This document shows positions 21,158 to 31,967 of a stretch of DNA of 64,000 nucleotides, in pieces. Source of the stretch: Planctomycetota bacterium (GTDB taxonomy: Bacteria > Planctomycetota > Phycisphaerae > WQYP01); contig JAKAVA010000001.1 in assembly GCA_021827645.1 (NCBI GenBank), forward strand, positions 1 through 64,000, read 5' to 3'. Position 1 is the stretch's first letter. Each line of letters opens with the position of its first letter. Below the pieces are notes generated by a model. The model was not told the origin of the DNA, did no database searches, and was given only the letters and a program-made list of their open reading frames with translations. The position numbers and the translations under genes are program-made.

Positions 21158-22009
21158 TTATCGGGGCGCAAATGGGCCGATCAATCGGGCCTTGATCGCC
21201 AAAAATAACGGTATTTCCTTCCGAGCCTGCTCCAGCGCCTCGTATCGGCGCCCTTTCGGCGGATGCTTGACGCTCGTCCACTCCTCAAGGTGCTCGATAA
21301 AAAAACCCGCTGACGCCATGGTGTTCACATACGCCTGCAGCGGACGGTGAAAGGTATACGTCATTTCGCCTGAAGCTGCGCCGGGGTGCATCTCAATGGT
21401 GAATTTACCGCTGGTGAGGTATTGCCCGACGGTGCGAAGCTGCCGGTTACTGGCGACATCAAAGTGCCAATTGCTGGCGCGTGGAATGCGAAAGCATGGA
21501 TGAACCATGACAACCGCCAGCGCCGACTGCGGTCTGAGCAATCGGCCCATCGATTCCCAGACCGGCGAAAGGGGCGTCATATTGGTGATGGCCAGAACGC
21601 AGCAAGCGGCGTCAAATCCCCCTTCACCCGCCGGGATTGCCGCGTCGAGGTGGCGGGCGTCGCCTTGGTAATAGCGCTCCAACTGCGGATATTCAATTCG
21701 CTGCCGCGCGAGCTGAATTAAATCAGCCGCCAGATCAATTCCTGTCACCCGTACGCCGTCACGCGCAAAGGCGCGGCAGACGACACCCTGCCCGCAGGCG
21801 ACGTCAAGCAGACGCTCACCTGATTCCAATTTCAGCATGCGCTTGAGGCCGGGAATAATGGTTTTCTCATGATGGATATGACCGCGATCACCGACCAGTT
21901 CGTCATACCAATCCGCGGACTGATTCCAGTCGCTCGTCGGCGAAATCTTCCGTTCTTTGGAATTCGGTAATCCTGGAGAGTGACTTTTGTCAGAATTATT
22001 TTTCATCAT
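21158..22009 (-). CDS. SAM-dependent class I methyltransferase
   Basis: ERLLDVACGQGVVCRAFARDGVRVTGIDLAADLIQLAR; ATGA overlap with upstream BatA-like gene. Confidence 0.88.
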   Translation of the reverse strand: MMKNNSDKSHSPGLPNSKERKISPTSDWNQSADWYDELVGDRGHIHHEKTIIPGLKRMLKLESGERLLDVACGQGVVCRAFARDGVRVTGIDLAADLIQLARQRIEYPQLERYYQGDARHLDAAIPAGEGGFDAACCVLAITNMTPLSPVWESMGRLLRPQSALAVVMVHPCFRIPRASNWHFDVASNRQLRTVGQYLTSGKFTIEMHPGAASGEMTYTFHRPLQAYVNTMASAGFFIEHLEEWTSVKHPPKGRRYEALEQARKEIPLFLAIKARLIGPFAPR

Positions 22010-24585
22010 GTGTCTGATCTCACCCCCGCACCGGCAACCTGAACGGCCTCCGAGCTCTGACCTGCCCCCGAGAATCTACGCTGCCCCGTTCCTGTCGGCA
22101 TCGCTGACGCATTGCCCGCCGGTGAATGACGGTTCGATACCAGAGCCTCGAAAACCGCCAGCAGGGCGACAAGCGCCAGAATGCCGGGCATGAGCGAGGA
22201 ACCTGCATTCGTCTTTTTAATCACCGCCAGTAATTTCTGTGCGGTGGACGCGATCAGCACCGGATGCTTGAGTTTCACCATTTTAGCCAGAACCGCAGCC
22301 GGAGTTGGGTGGAGATTGGCTTCAGAACCGGGGGGATTCACCACAAACATCCCCGAAGTTTTGCCGTCAAAACTCGTCCAATGATAGATGCCGGTCCGGT
22401 CCGTTTGGTCAAAAATCCATCGCGGGCGATGCGTGCCGCTGGTATCAGACTTGATATTAATAACCGTCGCCGATTTCGGCAGCGTCACATTGATACTCAT
22501 GGGCGCCAGTCTCTGCGGCACCGGAAGATCGATCCGATCCCCCGGTTCATAGGCGGCGTTACGGGCGGCGGTCGCCGCATTACCCAGCGCGATTCGCACC
22601 ATCAGCGGCAAAAACGCCGAGGTGGCTCCGATGTTGGACCAGCCGCCGGCCGGCGACGAGGTGAACGTATAAATCCTCCCTTTCCCCAACGCCTGATCGG
22701 TCAGCAGTACCCGCCCACTGCTGACGGACATCAGGACGCCCGCGGATTGATCCATTGACGCGATGCCCCACATATTCGCCACCACAATGCGCTGAAAGGG
22801 GCTTTCATCGGCAAACAGGTGCCCGCAAAGGTAGCTGCGGGTATCAACCGTGCTGACCTTCTCTCCGCGGATGCTGCTGATCAGGCGGGTCAGTGAACCT
22901 GGCAGCAGGCCGTGCGGTAGCAAAACCGTATTATAAAAATGCGGATTTATGCCGGGCCCCAACAGCCAGCACAGGCGCCCGCCGTCTTTCACAAATTCCG
23001 CCAAACGGCTGGCTTCCGCAGGCGTCACCCGCGGGATATCGCATAGAAATATGGCGCCGTATCTTTCCAGATGGATGGAAGGGAGGCTCTGCAGGTCCAC
23101 CGTCCGGGGAATAATACTCCAGGGCTGGTTGCCCGAGGAGCTGCTTCCGGAATACGGGGCCAGGGCAGCGTCAACATAAAATGCCGCCGCACCGGGCGCC
23201 GGAGGAATCGAGTTGCCCACCACCAGCGCCCGAATTTTTGCCGCAGCTTTCAGTATCAGCCGCCGATGATCGGCCCACGGCAGTACGCCGCTGGGATTAT
23301 TGATGTTCGCTTGAATCAACTGCCATCCCGGTTGACTTAAAACGCAGTGCAGTCGAACGTGGCGTATCGATTGGCTTGTACCCGCCGGCCCCAATGACAC
23401 TCTGGCGGCAGAAGTGGGCAGTGGCCTTCCATTGAGCGACAGCGACAGTGAGGGGACCACTGCCGTCGAGCCGTTATTAACCACTCTGGCCTCAAGCGTG
23501 ATGTGGCTGCCCGCGACCGCCTGACCGCGCAGTACCCGGAATTGCTCGATCGCGACATCATCCGGCGCTGTTCCCGCAGCCATCGGCATGAGCACCAACT
23601 GTACTGCCGACAGTTTCTTCAATGCCGCAAACATATTGGTTTCCGATGCCGCCGGACCGGCAAAATCAGAAATAATAACCAGCACCTTTTCCGGCATGCG
23701 GCTCGCAGTCAGGAGCCGTGCGGCTTGTGCGACCAGTTCCGCCATGGGACGGGTCCGCCCAAGACTTTGCAGATGCTGCAACCGTCCCGCCGACGCAATT
23801 AAATTGGCACTCAGTGCATCCGGCACCGGTTCAGTTCCCGGATTGGTCAGCAGCACCGCCTCTCGGGCCGGATGAAGAGTGCGCACCATAAGCTCCCGGG
23901 CCAGATGCGCTGCGCGGGATAATCTTGTCCGGCCGCCAACCTGCGCCAGCATCGACTGCGAATTGTCCAGAATGATCACCACGGCCGCATTGGAACCATC
24001 AAAATGCACCGCAGAATCGGGGAAGAAAGAATTGGTGGTCAGACCGAAAGCCGATATCCCCAGTGCGCCCAGTCCCGCTATCAGCACCGCAATGATGACT
24101 GCCCAGCGGCCGGGCCGGACGGCAGCGGGACGCGGCGCCGGAGTTGGCGCGACATTCGATGCGGCAGGCCGGACCGACTGGCCGCCCTGTCTGGGCCTCT
24201 CAAGATAATGGACCAGCGCTGCGACGGCCGCAGCTGATGCGACCAGGCCGACAAGCAAAAGGAGAATCATGCCGTAGGCCAGCTCCGGTGTGCCACCGTG
24301 GACCAGAGGGCCGGCAATGGCCATGGCGATCAGCGCGAAGACCGCCATACGCATCAGCAGCAGCAGAAACTGCTGAATCTGTCGCTTGCGGGCCGTTTTC
24401 TGGGCGGTAATACGCAGAAACCGCAGGGTGGAAAACGGCACGATCGGCGAACGGACGCGGTTGAGCAGGTGCAGCAGAACCGGAATCCCCGCCGCAAGCA
24501 GACCGATGAGCAGAACCGGATCACTGAACGTCAGTGCGCCGGGAAGAGCCATGGTCATCAGTAAGTTGCCGGTCATAAAGCTCAA
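22006..24585 (-). CDS. BatA-like N-terminal membrane / vWA domain protein
   Basis: FSDPVLLIGLLAAGIPVLLHLLNRVRSPIVPFSTLRFL (BatA N-terminus); VVIILDNSQSMLAQVGGRTRLSRA (vWA MIDAS); glutamine amidotransferase-like segment; C-terminal TM. Confidence 0.85.
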   Translation of the reverse strand: MSFMTGNLLMTMALPGALTFSDPVLLIGLLAAGIPVLLHLLNRVRSPIVPFSTLRFLRITAQKTARKRQIQQFLLLLMRMAVFALIAMAIAGPLVHGGTPELAYGMILLLLVGLVASAAAVAALVHYLERPRQGGQSVRPAASNVAPTPAPRPAAVRPGRWAVIIAVLIAGLGALGISAFGLTTNSFFPDSAVHFDGSNAAVVIILDNSQSMLAQVGGRTRLSRAAHLARELMVRTLHPAREAVLLTNPGTEPVPDALSANLIASAGRLQHLQSLGRTRPMAELVAQAARLLTASRMPEKVLVIISDFAGPAASETNMFAALKKLSAVQLVLMPMAAGTAPDDVAIEQFRVLRGQAVAGSHITLEARVVNNGSTAVVPSLSLSLNGRPLPTSAARVSLGPAGTSQSIRHVRLHCVLSQPGWQLIQANINNPSGVLPWADHRRLILKAAAKIRALVVGNSIPPAPGAAAFYVDAALAPYSGSSSSGNQPWSIIPRTVDLQSLPSIHLERYGAIFLCDIPRVTPAEASRLAEFVKDGGRLCWLLGPGINPHFYNTVLLPHGLLPGSLTRLISSIRGEKVSTVDTRSYLCGHLFADESPFQRIVVANMWGIASMDQSAGVLMSVSSGRVLLTDQALGKGRIYTFTSSPAGGWSNIGATSAFLPLMVRIALGNAATAARNAAYEPGDRIDLPVPQRLAPMSINVTLPKSATVINIKSDTSGTHRPRWIFDQTDRTGIYHWTSFDGKTSGMFVVNPPGSEANLHPTPAAVLAKMVKLKHPVLIASTAQKLLAVIKKTNAGSSLMPGILALVALLAVFEALVSNRHSPAGNASAMPTGTGQRRFSGAGQSSEAVQVAGAGVRSDT

Positions 24586-24591
24586 TTCGTC

Positions 24592-25524
24592 TCAGCGGCG
24601 GGATGTACGCATGAGCAGACTGCGTATCTGCGCATCCCAGGGAACATCGGTTCGGGATAACAAATAATCAATTTTCGCCCGGCCGCATTTCTTCTTCAGC
24701 AGTTCGATGAATTCCTGTACCTCCCGCCGGTAATCATCGCGGATGGCTTTGGGATCAATCTGCAGCCTCGATCCGTCCTCCATGTCTTCAAATGTGATCG
24801 GCCGGTTGTAATTCAGTTCGAGTTCCTGCGGATCCATCACGTGCAGCACCACCAGTTGGTGGCGATAGTGACGCAGATGCTCAAATGCATTGGTTAATCG
24901 GTTCGGGTCGTCGAAGAGATCACTGATCAAAATCACCAGTCCGCGTCGCGGAATCCGGTCGGCCACCTGATGAAGGGTCTCCGCCAGATGCGTGGTGCGC
25001 GAAGGAGCCAGTTTTTCCACACCGACAAAAAACTGATCCAGATGCGATGGGCCATTTCCCTGAGGTATCTCGATCCGAATTTTGTCATCAAATCCGATAA
25101 GCCCCACGACATCCTGCTGATTGGAAAGCAGGTACGCCAGCGAGCAGGCCAGCACGGAGGCGTATTCATATTTGTTCACCGGATTTCCCGTCCCGGTTGC
25201 CGGATCATGCTGCACTGCGGAGCCGAAACGCATGGACGCCGAAGCATCCAGGCAGATCGTGGCCCTCAGGTTGGTTTCCTGTTCATATTGCTTGACATAA
25301 TAGCGATCCGTCTTTGCCAGCACCGTCCAGTCCAGATGTTTGATTTCATCACCGGGAACATATTCACGATGTTCCGCAAATTCAATGGAAAAACCTTTAT
25401 GCGGACTCTTATGCAGGCCGGCGTAAACGCCCTCCACCACCCCTCGAACGGTGAATTCCATGCGCCGCAGCTGCGCCGCATGCGTCGGTTTGAAAAATCG
25501 GTATTGAAGCTTTGCCAACTTCAC
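24592..25524 (-). CDS. DUF58 domain protein
   Basis: KGFSIEFAEHREYVPGDEIKHLDWTVLAKTDRYYVKQYEQETNLRATICLDASASM. Confidence 0.92.
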   Translation of the reverse strand: MKLAKLQYRFFKPTHAAQLRRMEFTVRGVVEGVYAGLHKSPHKGFSIEFAEHREYVPGDEIKHLDWTVLAKTDRYYVKQYEQETNLRATICLDASASMRFGSAVQHDPATGTGNPVNKYEYASVLACSLAYLLSNQQDVVGLIGFDDKIRIEIPQGNGPSHLDQFFVGVEKLAPSRTTHLAETLHQVADRIPRRGLVILISDLFDDPNRLTNAFEHLRHYRHQLVVLHVMDPQELELNYNRPITFEDMEDGSRLQIDPKAIRDDYRREVQEFIELLKKKCGRAKIDYLLSRTDVPWDAQIRSLLMRTSRR

Positions 25525-25545
25525 CCCTTGAATATTGCCACGCGT

Positions 25546-26139
25546 TCAGCTTGCGGGCATTCGCCGTATCCACGTCACCGACATCGATCCGTAGTCTTGC
25601 CGACGCATGATCAGTCTGGCCGTTTGCATGGACTCGGGAGTAAACTTTCCCGGATGCCGGAAAAGCAAAACCCCGTCATCATTCAATGCCGACTCTGCTC
25701 CGCGGCACATCATGGTATCGAGTTTTTCCGCCGTTTCGGGTTTGTCCAGCAGCGGGTAGGGGGGATCAAAAAATATCATATCAAACCGCCCCATATCGCC
25801 CCGCCAGATATCCCCGCGGGAAAAAGCGTCCGCCTTGACGATTCGGCTTTCAGCCTTAACGCCCAAGGCCTCAACATTGTTGCTCAAAGCGATCAGCGCG
25901 CGACGATCCTCCTCGACAAATACCACTTCGCGGGCGCCGCGTGACAGAGATTCCAGCCCCAAACTCCCCGTGCCGGCAAACACATCCAATACGCGTATGT
26001 TCTCAAAACCTATCGCAACGGACAGGGCATCAAAAAGCGATTGCTTAACTCGGTCCGTTATCGGACGCGTCGTCTTGGACGGGGGGCTCTCTAAAGTGCG
26101 ATGACGAAATCTGCCGGCGATGATTCTCACCCCATCCAT
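25546..26139 (-). CDS. rsmD: 16S rRNA (guanine(966)-N(2))-methyltransferase RsmD
   Basis: RIIAGRFRHRTLESPPSKTTRPITDRVKQSLFDAL...VLDVFAGTGSLGLESLSRGAREVVFVE...FDMIFFDPPY. Confidence 0.94.
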   Translation of the reverse strand: MDGVRIIAGRFRHRTLESPPSKTTRPITDRVKQSLFDALSVAIGFENIRVLDVFAGTGSLGLESLSRGAREVVFVEEDRRALIALSNNVEALGVKAESRIVKADAFSRGDIWRGDMGRFDMIFFDPPYPLLDKPETAEKLDTMMCRGAESALNDDGVLLFRHPGKFTPESMQTARLIMRRQDYGSMSVTWIRRMPAS

Positions 26140-26184
26140 TCTAAACGGACAGGTCAGTACCCGCTATGTCGGCTCTCATTTCAA

Positions 26185-26886
26185 TCAGGGGCTTTTCACT
26201 GCATCCTCACCGGTGTTCACGCCGTTCCAATTCAGCGACCATAGAGCGGATAACCGCAGGGTCTCGACCGCACCCCCCAGCAGCGCCATATTGATGCGTC
26301 CGTTATGGCGTTGAATGCAGAAATTGCCCATCTGGTCGTTACGATTTAAGTTGTAATTTCCGAGGAATAAATTCTGCGGCACCGTGTCGGAGAATCGAGG
26401 TTTCGCATCATACCAGATGCAATCTCCAAACATCGGCCGCATGGGCGAAGCGGCGACGTAGGACGCGTGCGACAAGTAACCATTAAAGCCGTAACTGCCG
26501 TGAATCATCAACGCGCGGTGCCCATCGGTTTTTGACACTGGCATTTTCAATCTCACCGTCCACGCAGCATAGGCATTGCCGACCTCGACAGCGTCCTGCG
26601 CGGCGTCCGGACAGATGATGGTCGTTTTAAAATTCTTGACATAAGGGGAGATGCTGCCGCACCACCAGTCGCCCTCATCGGGATGAGCACCCGGCATTTG
26701 TCCCTGATGTTCAATTGCATAACGGGTTGCACCGAGCGCTAAAGATCGCAGATGTCCGGCGCATAAAATAAGATCGTGATCATGTTCTCGGCGCATTGCC
26801 GCGCCGATTAAAATAGTACCCAATAAACTTACACTGATAAGCAGAGTAAACAATTCGGTAACGGTAAGTCCGCCGCGATCGGGCAT
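26185..26886 (-). CDS. Prepilin-like protein (DUF1559-like)
   Basis: MPDRGGLTVTELFTLLISVSLLGTILIGAAMRREHDHDLILCAGHLRSLALGATRYAIEHQGQMPG. Confidence 0.65.
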   Translation of the reverse strand: MPDRGGLTVTELFTLLISVSLLGTILIGAAMRREHDHDLILCAGHLRSLALGATRYAIEHQGQMPGAHPDEGDWWCGSISPYVKNFKTTIICPDAAQDAVEVGNAYAAWTVRLKMPVSKTDGHRALMIHGSYGFNGYLSHASYVAASPMRPMFGDCIWYDAKPRFSDTVPQNLFLGNYNLNRNDQMGNFCIQRHNGRINMALLGGAVETLRLSALWSLNWNGVNTGEDAVKSP

Positions 26887-27545
26887 GGGTAAACCCCCGA
26901 ACGCCTCCATGCAGCTCAATATCACTCCGCGATACGGTAGGCTCTCCTCCCGGATGACGCGAATTTATCGGTGCGTCGCAAGGGACCCTCGCCGAACGGC
27001 TTTGGCTGAGACCACCCGTCCCGGCTCGGACAGATCACCGTCGAAGGCAATTTCACTGTGGCATCGACGCGCCGGCTGCGGTGGCAGATTAGTGGGGGCA
27101 TCTTGCGCCGAAACGACTTTGAACGACGGTGAGATAACGATTTTGAAACAGGCCGACATCGAGATCGCTCCGAAAAAACAAATATCGGAAACTCAAGCGA
27201 CCTCCATGTCGTCACGCTACACTCCGAGCTTAGAAATCGGCCAATTCGGTCCTGAAGCATGAGGTGTCTTCACTTGGAATAACCTGCGTCAATGCCGCAA
27301 CCCCATTTCTGACGAAAAAATCGCATTTGTAGAAAATCGTACTTCGTTATAGGACGCAACATCCTAATGCCACTTGATCCTCATAAGAATGCAGACGGGG
27401 AGAAAATTGCATGTGGGAAACGAGATTTTTACTTGGTACCCTATCCGGATTGAAGGCCGGGAGTTATCTCATTCATGCGCGTTCCACCCGGCTGCCGCCA
27501 TACTTCGCTCACCCAAAGCGTCGCGAAGATTCTTCCGATCCCCAA

Positions 27546-28772
27546 TCACTGTGCAACGGTTCCCAGCGCACCGTCGGCGGGACGCGGGCCGGCCTCGCCA
27601 CCCTCCGCTTGAACCTTTACCCACACCTTGCGAATACGATGGCCACTGAGACGGAACATCCCGATGACTCGCGTTCCGTCGGCCATCCGGCAGATCAATT
27701 CCGGGTGTCGTCCGACGGCCAGCCGCCACGTGCCCAGGCGCGGCGCCCGTCTCGCGGCATGAGTCAGAAGTGTTTGCGGCAGCCATCGGTTGTCCGGCAA
27801 ATGGTATTCCTTCAGCGATCCAGCGGCGACCGCATCAAAAAATTTCTTCGCCGATGAAAACTTCTGTCCCAGGCTCCAGGCGCGGGCGAGAAAATTGGTG
27901 AGCGCCTGCGTCTGAACTTTTGTGTAGAGCAGGGCGGTCGGATTGGACGGCATGTCCATCCAATATTTCTGCCATAATTTCTGAAACCGTCCGTTGTCGT
28001 GGCCGAACGCCATCCGCCATGATTGATTGGCACTGAATCCGTGCTTGTAATACGCCATGTACCGCATGAATGCCGGCCCGTATTTCCCATGATTGGCCCA
28101 GGCGAGGAAATAAATCATGGACCATGCCTGGTCATAATTGGTTCCCATCAGCACATCATTCCACTCACTGTACGGCATATGCCGCATGTAACGGATGGAA
28201 TGCAGCTTGTGGTGCCGGATTTCCCATTTCAGCCGGGCCAGACGCCACGGAGGTATCCAGCCGGTTACGAAACTGTTACCGGTAAACAGGCCTTCGCCAA
28301 AATATTCCGCCAGCCCCTCATTGGCCCACGGTGGAAAAAAGCGACCGATCATCGCGTAGGTAAACTGGTGAAAGGCCTCGTGCTGGATGACATGCCACAT
28401 CTGATGTGTGATTTTTGTGCCCGCATCCGCCAGCAGCCGTTGGCCCCTGTATCCGACAATAAATACTCCCGCACTGCCGTGAGGACCCCCGGCCCGCAGA
28501 TATTCCTCCCGCTGTCGGAAGATGTAAAACGGTTGCTTTTGGTTGACCACCCCGCCAAAGAAACGGTGCAGACGGCGCTCATAAGTTGCCGCCACAAAAT
28601 TCATCCGCAGCCATATCTGCCGCAATATCCGCGGGCTCTCATCGCTGTGAATGATGTAGTAACCCGGCAGGTTATACACCCGCATCGGGTGCGCATCAGA
28701 TGACCGGGGAAAGGCGGTCACCGCTGCAAGCAGTGTGCCCAGAATCAACGTCGGCAGATGAAGCCCGCGCAT
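27546..28772 (-). CDS. Secreted DUF1570-like gluzincin metallopeptidase
   Basis: Signal peptide MRGLHLPTLILGTLLAAVTAFPRSSDA; active-site-like HVIQHEAFHQFTYAMIG...PPWANEGLAEYFGEG. Confidence 0.75.
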   Translation of the reverse strand: MRGLHLPTLILGTLLAAVTAFPRSSDAHPMRVYNLPGYYIIHSDESPRILRQIWLRMNFVAATYERRLHRFFGGVVNQKQPFYIFRQREEYLRAGGPHGSAGVFIVGYRGQRLLADAGTKITHQMWHVIQHEAFHQFTYAMIGRFFPPWANEGLAEYFGEGLFTGNSFVTGWIPPWRLARLKWEIRHHKLHSIRYMRHMPYSEWNDVLMGTNYDQAWSMIYFLAWANHGKYGPAFMRYMAYYKHGFSANQSWRMAFGHDNGRFQKLWQKYWMDMPSNPTALLYTKVQTQALTNFLARAWSLGQKFSSAKKFFDAVAAGSLKEYHLPDNRWLPQTLLTHAARRAPRLGTWRLAVGRHPELICRMADGTRVIGMFRLSGHRIRKVWVKVQAEGGEAGPRPADGALGTVAQ

Positions 28773-28803
28773 GGTTGTGTCCTCCGGTCTCGTGGCGGTG
28801 AAC

Positions 28804-30297
28804 TTAAGAATCCTTCTCCAATGTTTTTTCCAGTAATTCACCAACCAGTTTCGGATCCGCCTTCCCCTGGCTCAATTTCATCACCGCGCCGCGCAGAAAT
28901 CCCAGTGAGGCCTGTTTCTTTTTGGGGTTGTTTTTGAAGTCAGATACCGCCTGCGGGTTATGGGCAATCGCCGCATCCACCCACGCCTGCGTCGCGCCGG
29001 TATCGCGTATCTGAACCAATCCCAATCGCTCGGCAATCACCTGTGGATCTTTTTCCTCGCCGCCGCAAAGCGACTCAAACACCGTTGATGCGGCCGACGC
29101 ACTCACCGTCCCGTCCTCCATCATGCCCGCCAACTTCGCGTATTGATCGGCCGTTACCTCCAGGTCGCTGATTCGCACGGTCGCGGCCAGATCGCCCGCC
29201 CGGGCATTGGCGATTTTGGCAGCCGGACCGAGCATCAGATTGGCGATACGTTTAGGCAGGGGACGGATTTTGACAGCTGCATCAAATAAGTCCGATACGG
29301 CTCGGTCTTCCAGCAGCGCCGCCGCTTCTTTCATGGCCAAGCCCATCTGAAGGTAACGCTGTTTGCGAGCCGCCGGTAGCTCCGGAACCTGCAGGCGCAC
29401 CCGCTCAACCCAGTGAGTATCCACGTGCAGCGGTACCAGATCGGGATCGGGGAAGTAGCGGTAATCGTGTGCCTCTTCCTTCGATCGCTGCAGTGTGGTG
29501 CAACCTTTATCGTCATCCCAGCCGCGGGTTGATTTTCCCGCCTGCATCGCGGATTGGCGATCCGTCATGAATTCGGCAAGTTGGCGCTGAATTTCATATT
29601 GGCAGGCACGCTCGACCGAGCGAAAACTGTTGAGATTCTTAATTTCGGAAATCGCGGTTTTGTAAACCCGGCCGTCCGCGGATATGTGCAGATTAATATT
29701 TGGTTCAAACCGCATATGCCCCTGCTGCATGATCCCCTGCGAAACACCCAGATACCGGCATATCTGCCGCAGTTGTTCACCGAAAAGCCGCGCTTCTTCC
29801 GGAGAATTCAGGTCCGGCTCGGTAACAATCTCCAGCAGGGGGGTTCCGGCGCGATTCAGATCCACCAGACTCACCGGTTGTCCCGCCTCATGAAGAAGTT
29901 TGCCGGCGTCTTCCTCCAGATGCGCCCGGCGTATCCGAATCGTCTTGCTGCTCCCATCCGGCATGTCCAGTTCAACCGAACCAACACCGCACAGCGGTTG
30001 GTCGTACTGGCTGATCTGATAATTCTTCGGCAGATCGGGGTAGTAATAACTCTTGCGATCCCATTTGGTTTGCGAAGCGATTTGACATCCCAACGCCACG
30101 CCCACCATCATGGCCATTTCCACGGCCCGCCGATTGATGACCGGCAGTACCCCAGGCAGGCCCAATACCACGCCGTCCACCTGTGTGTTGGGCTCTTCGC
30201 TGTAGCCGCTCGCCGCACCGGTGAACATCTTCGATGCCGTCGCCAACTGAACGTGAATCTCCATCCCGATGAGTACTTTATATTCTGGTTCGGTCAT
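28804..30297 (-). CDS. gatB: Asp-tRNA(Asn)/Glu-tRNA(Gln) amidotransferase subunit B
   Basis: YKVLIGMEIHVQLATASKMFTGA; PKNYQISQYDQPLC; DLNRAGTPLLEIVTEPD; start MTEPEYK at 30297. Confidence 0.97.
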   Translation of the reverse strand: MTEPEYKVLIGMEIHVQLATASKMFTGAASGYSEEPNTQVDGVVLGLPGVLPVINRRAVEMAMMVGVALGCQIASQTKWDRKSYYYPDLPKNYQISQYDQPLCGVGSVELDMPDGSSKTIRIRRAHLEEDAGKLLHEAGQPVSLVDLNRAGTPLLEIVTEPDLNSPEEARLFGEQLRQICRYLGVSQGIMQQGHMRFEPNINLHISADGRVYKTAISEIKNLNSFRSVERACQYEIQRQLAEFMTDRQSAMQAGKSTRGWDDDKGCTTLQRSKEEAHDYRYFPDPDLVPLHVDTHWVERVRLQVPELPAARKQRYLQMGLAMKEAAALLEDRAVSDLFDAAVKIRPLPKRIANLMLGPAAKIANARAGDLAATVRISDLEVTADQYAKLAGMMEDGTVSASAASTVFESLCGGEEKDPQVIAERLGLVQIRDTGATQAWVDAAIAHNPQAVSDFKNNPKKKQASLGFLRGAVMKLSQGKADPKLVGELLEKTLEKDS

Positions 30298-30439
30298 AGT
30301 TGCTCCGCTTGAATTTACCTTTACTGTTGCGGGCTTTTCTCGCCCGGTTTTCACTCGGCCCGGCAACGTCCGCAGAATTCTCGGGCAGCACCGGCAGAGT
30401 TAGGATTTCGCTCGTCCGTTTTCGACGCTACGGAGCGTG

Positions 30440-31915
30440 TCAGACATCATCGCCCGGTTTTCGCCGATGCCAATCATGGGCCGTTTCATAAAATCTCGCC
30501 AGACGAAGCAGGACGGTTTCGCTGAAGAGCGGACCGAGCAACTGCATGCCGATCGGCAGACCCGATGGAGAAAAGCCGCATGGCAGGCTCATGCCCGGAA
30601 TGCCCGCAATATTGCAGGTAACCGTGAAGACATCGCAGAGATACATTGCCAGTGGGTCGCCGCTCTTGGCTCCCAGTTCAAAGGCCACATCGGGCGTTGT
30701 CGGGCTGAGGATGACATCGCAGGCTTTGAAGGCGTGATCAAAATCCGCCTTGATCAACTGCCGTACCTTCTGCGCTCGCAGGTAATATGCATCGTAATAT
30801 CCCGATGACAGCGCATAGGTACCCAGCATGATTCGCCGCTGAACTTCTGGTCCGAACCCTTCCGCCCGGCTCGCCGCATACAAATCGATCAAATCCTCCG
30901 CATGGGCGGTGCGGTGGCCGTAATGGACGCCGTCGTATCGTGCCAGATTGCTCGATGCCTCTGCCGGAGCAATGACATAGTAAGCGGCTATTCCGTAGCG
31001 CGTATGGGGCAGGCTCACCTCCACGATCTCCGCCCCGTGGCCGCGAAAGAAATCAACGGCCTTGTGTATTGCCTTGGACACCTCGGGCGAGAGTCCCTCG
31101 CCGAAAAATTCCTTCGGCAGGCCGATCCGGAGTTTTTCCGGTGGCCGATCAATATCCCGGAGATAATCCGGCGGAGTTTGAGGCCAACTCGTGGAATCCT
31201 TCGCATCAGGCCCCGCAATAACATTCAGGAACAGTGCCGCGTCACGAACATCGCGGGTCATTGGTCCGATCTGATCCAGCGAACTGGCAAACGCCACTAA
31301 TCCGTAGCGCGATACCAGTCCATAGGTCGGCTTGAGCCCCACAATGCCGCAAAGCGCCGCAGGTTGACGGATGGAACCGCCGGTATCCGAACCGAGCGCT
31401 GCCGCACACATCCGGGCCGCCACCGCCGCCGCGGACCCACCGGATGATCCGCCGGGTACGCAATTCGGGTTCCACGGATTGCGGGTCGGGCCGAAGGCCG
31501 AATTCTCCGTGGAACTCCCCATGGCAAATTCATCCAGATTCGTCTTTCCGACCACCAACGCCCCGGCCGCTTTCAGCCGGGTTACCACCGTGGCATCGTA
31601 CGGACTCTGAAAATTCTGCAGCATTTTCGATGAACAGGTCGTATGCCCCTTCAACGTACATAAGTTGTCTTTCAAGGCGATGGGCACGCCCGCCAGCGGA
31701 CCCGACTTTTCACCCGCATCGAGTGATCGGTCCACCATCTCGGCGGCCGCCAATAAATCTTCCGCGTAGATTTCATTGAACGCATGGATTTTCGCGTCCT
31801 GGGATTTCACCCGGTTCAAATAGGCATGGGCGGCATCCACCGCTTTGATTTCGCGGCGGGATATTTTGGCCGCCAGTTCAAACGCACTTAAATCCGCTGT
31901 CGATGGTTCCGTCAA
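30440..31915 (-). CDS. gatA: Asp-tRNA(Asn)/Glu-tRNA(Gln) amidotransferase subunit A
   Basis: Amidase signature VPGGSSGGSAAAVAARMCAAALGSDTGGSIRQPAALCGIVGLKPTYG. Confidence 0.97.
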   Translation of the reverse strand: MTEPSTADLSAFELAAKISRREIKAVDAAHAYLNRVKSQDAKIHAFNEIYAEDLLAAAEMVDRSLDAGEKSGPLAGVPIALKDNLCTLKGHTTCSSKMLQNFQSPYDATVVTRLKAAGALVVGKTNLDEFAMGSSTENSAFGPTRNPWNPNCVPGGSSGGSAAAVAARMCAAALGSDTGGSIRQPAALCGIVGLKPTYGLVSRYGLVAFASSLDQIGPMTRDVRDAALFLNVIAGPDAKDSTSWPQTPPDYLRDIDRPPEKLRIGLPKEFFGEGLSPEVSKAIHKAVDFFRGHGAEIVEVSLPHTRYGIAAYYVIAPAEASSNLARYDGVHYGHRTAHAEDLIDLYAASRAEGFGPEVQRRIMLGTYALSSGYYDAYYLRAQKVRQLIKADFDHAFKACDVILSPTTPDVAFELGAKSGDPLAMYLCDVFTVTCNIAGIPGMSLPCGFSPSGLPIGMQLLGPLFSETVLLRLARFYETAHDWHRRKPGDDV

Positions 31916-31967
31916 ACTATTACCTTTCTATGCCCCATTTGTTTCATCGTCAATTACCGCACATGGT

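Noticed and set aside
24970-25944. 324-aa plus-strand ORF across DUF58 and rsmD
   Set aside because: Spans two well-supported opposite-strand genes; no recognisable domain
29554-30312. 252-aa plus-strand ORF opposite gatB
   Set aside because: Antisense to conserved gatB, no motifs
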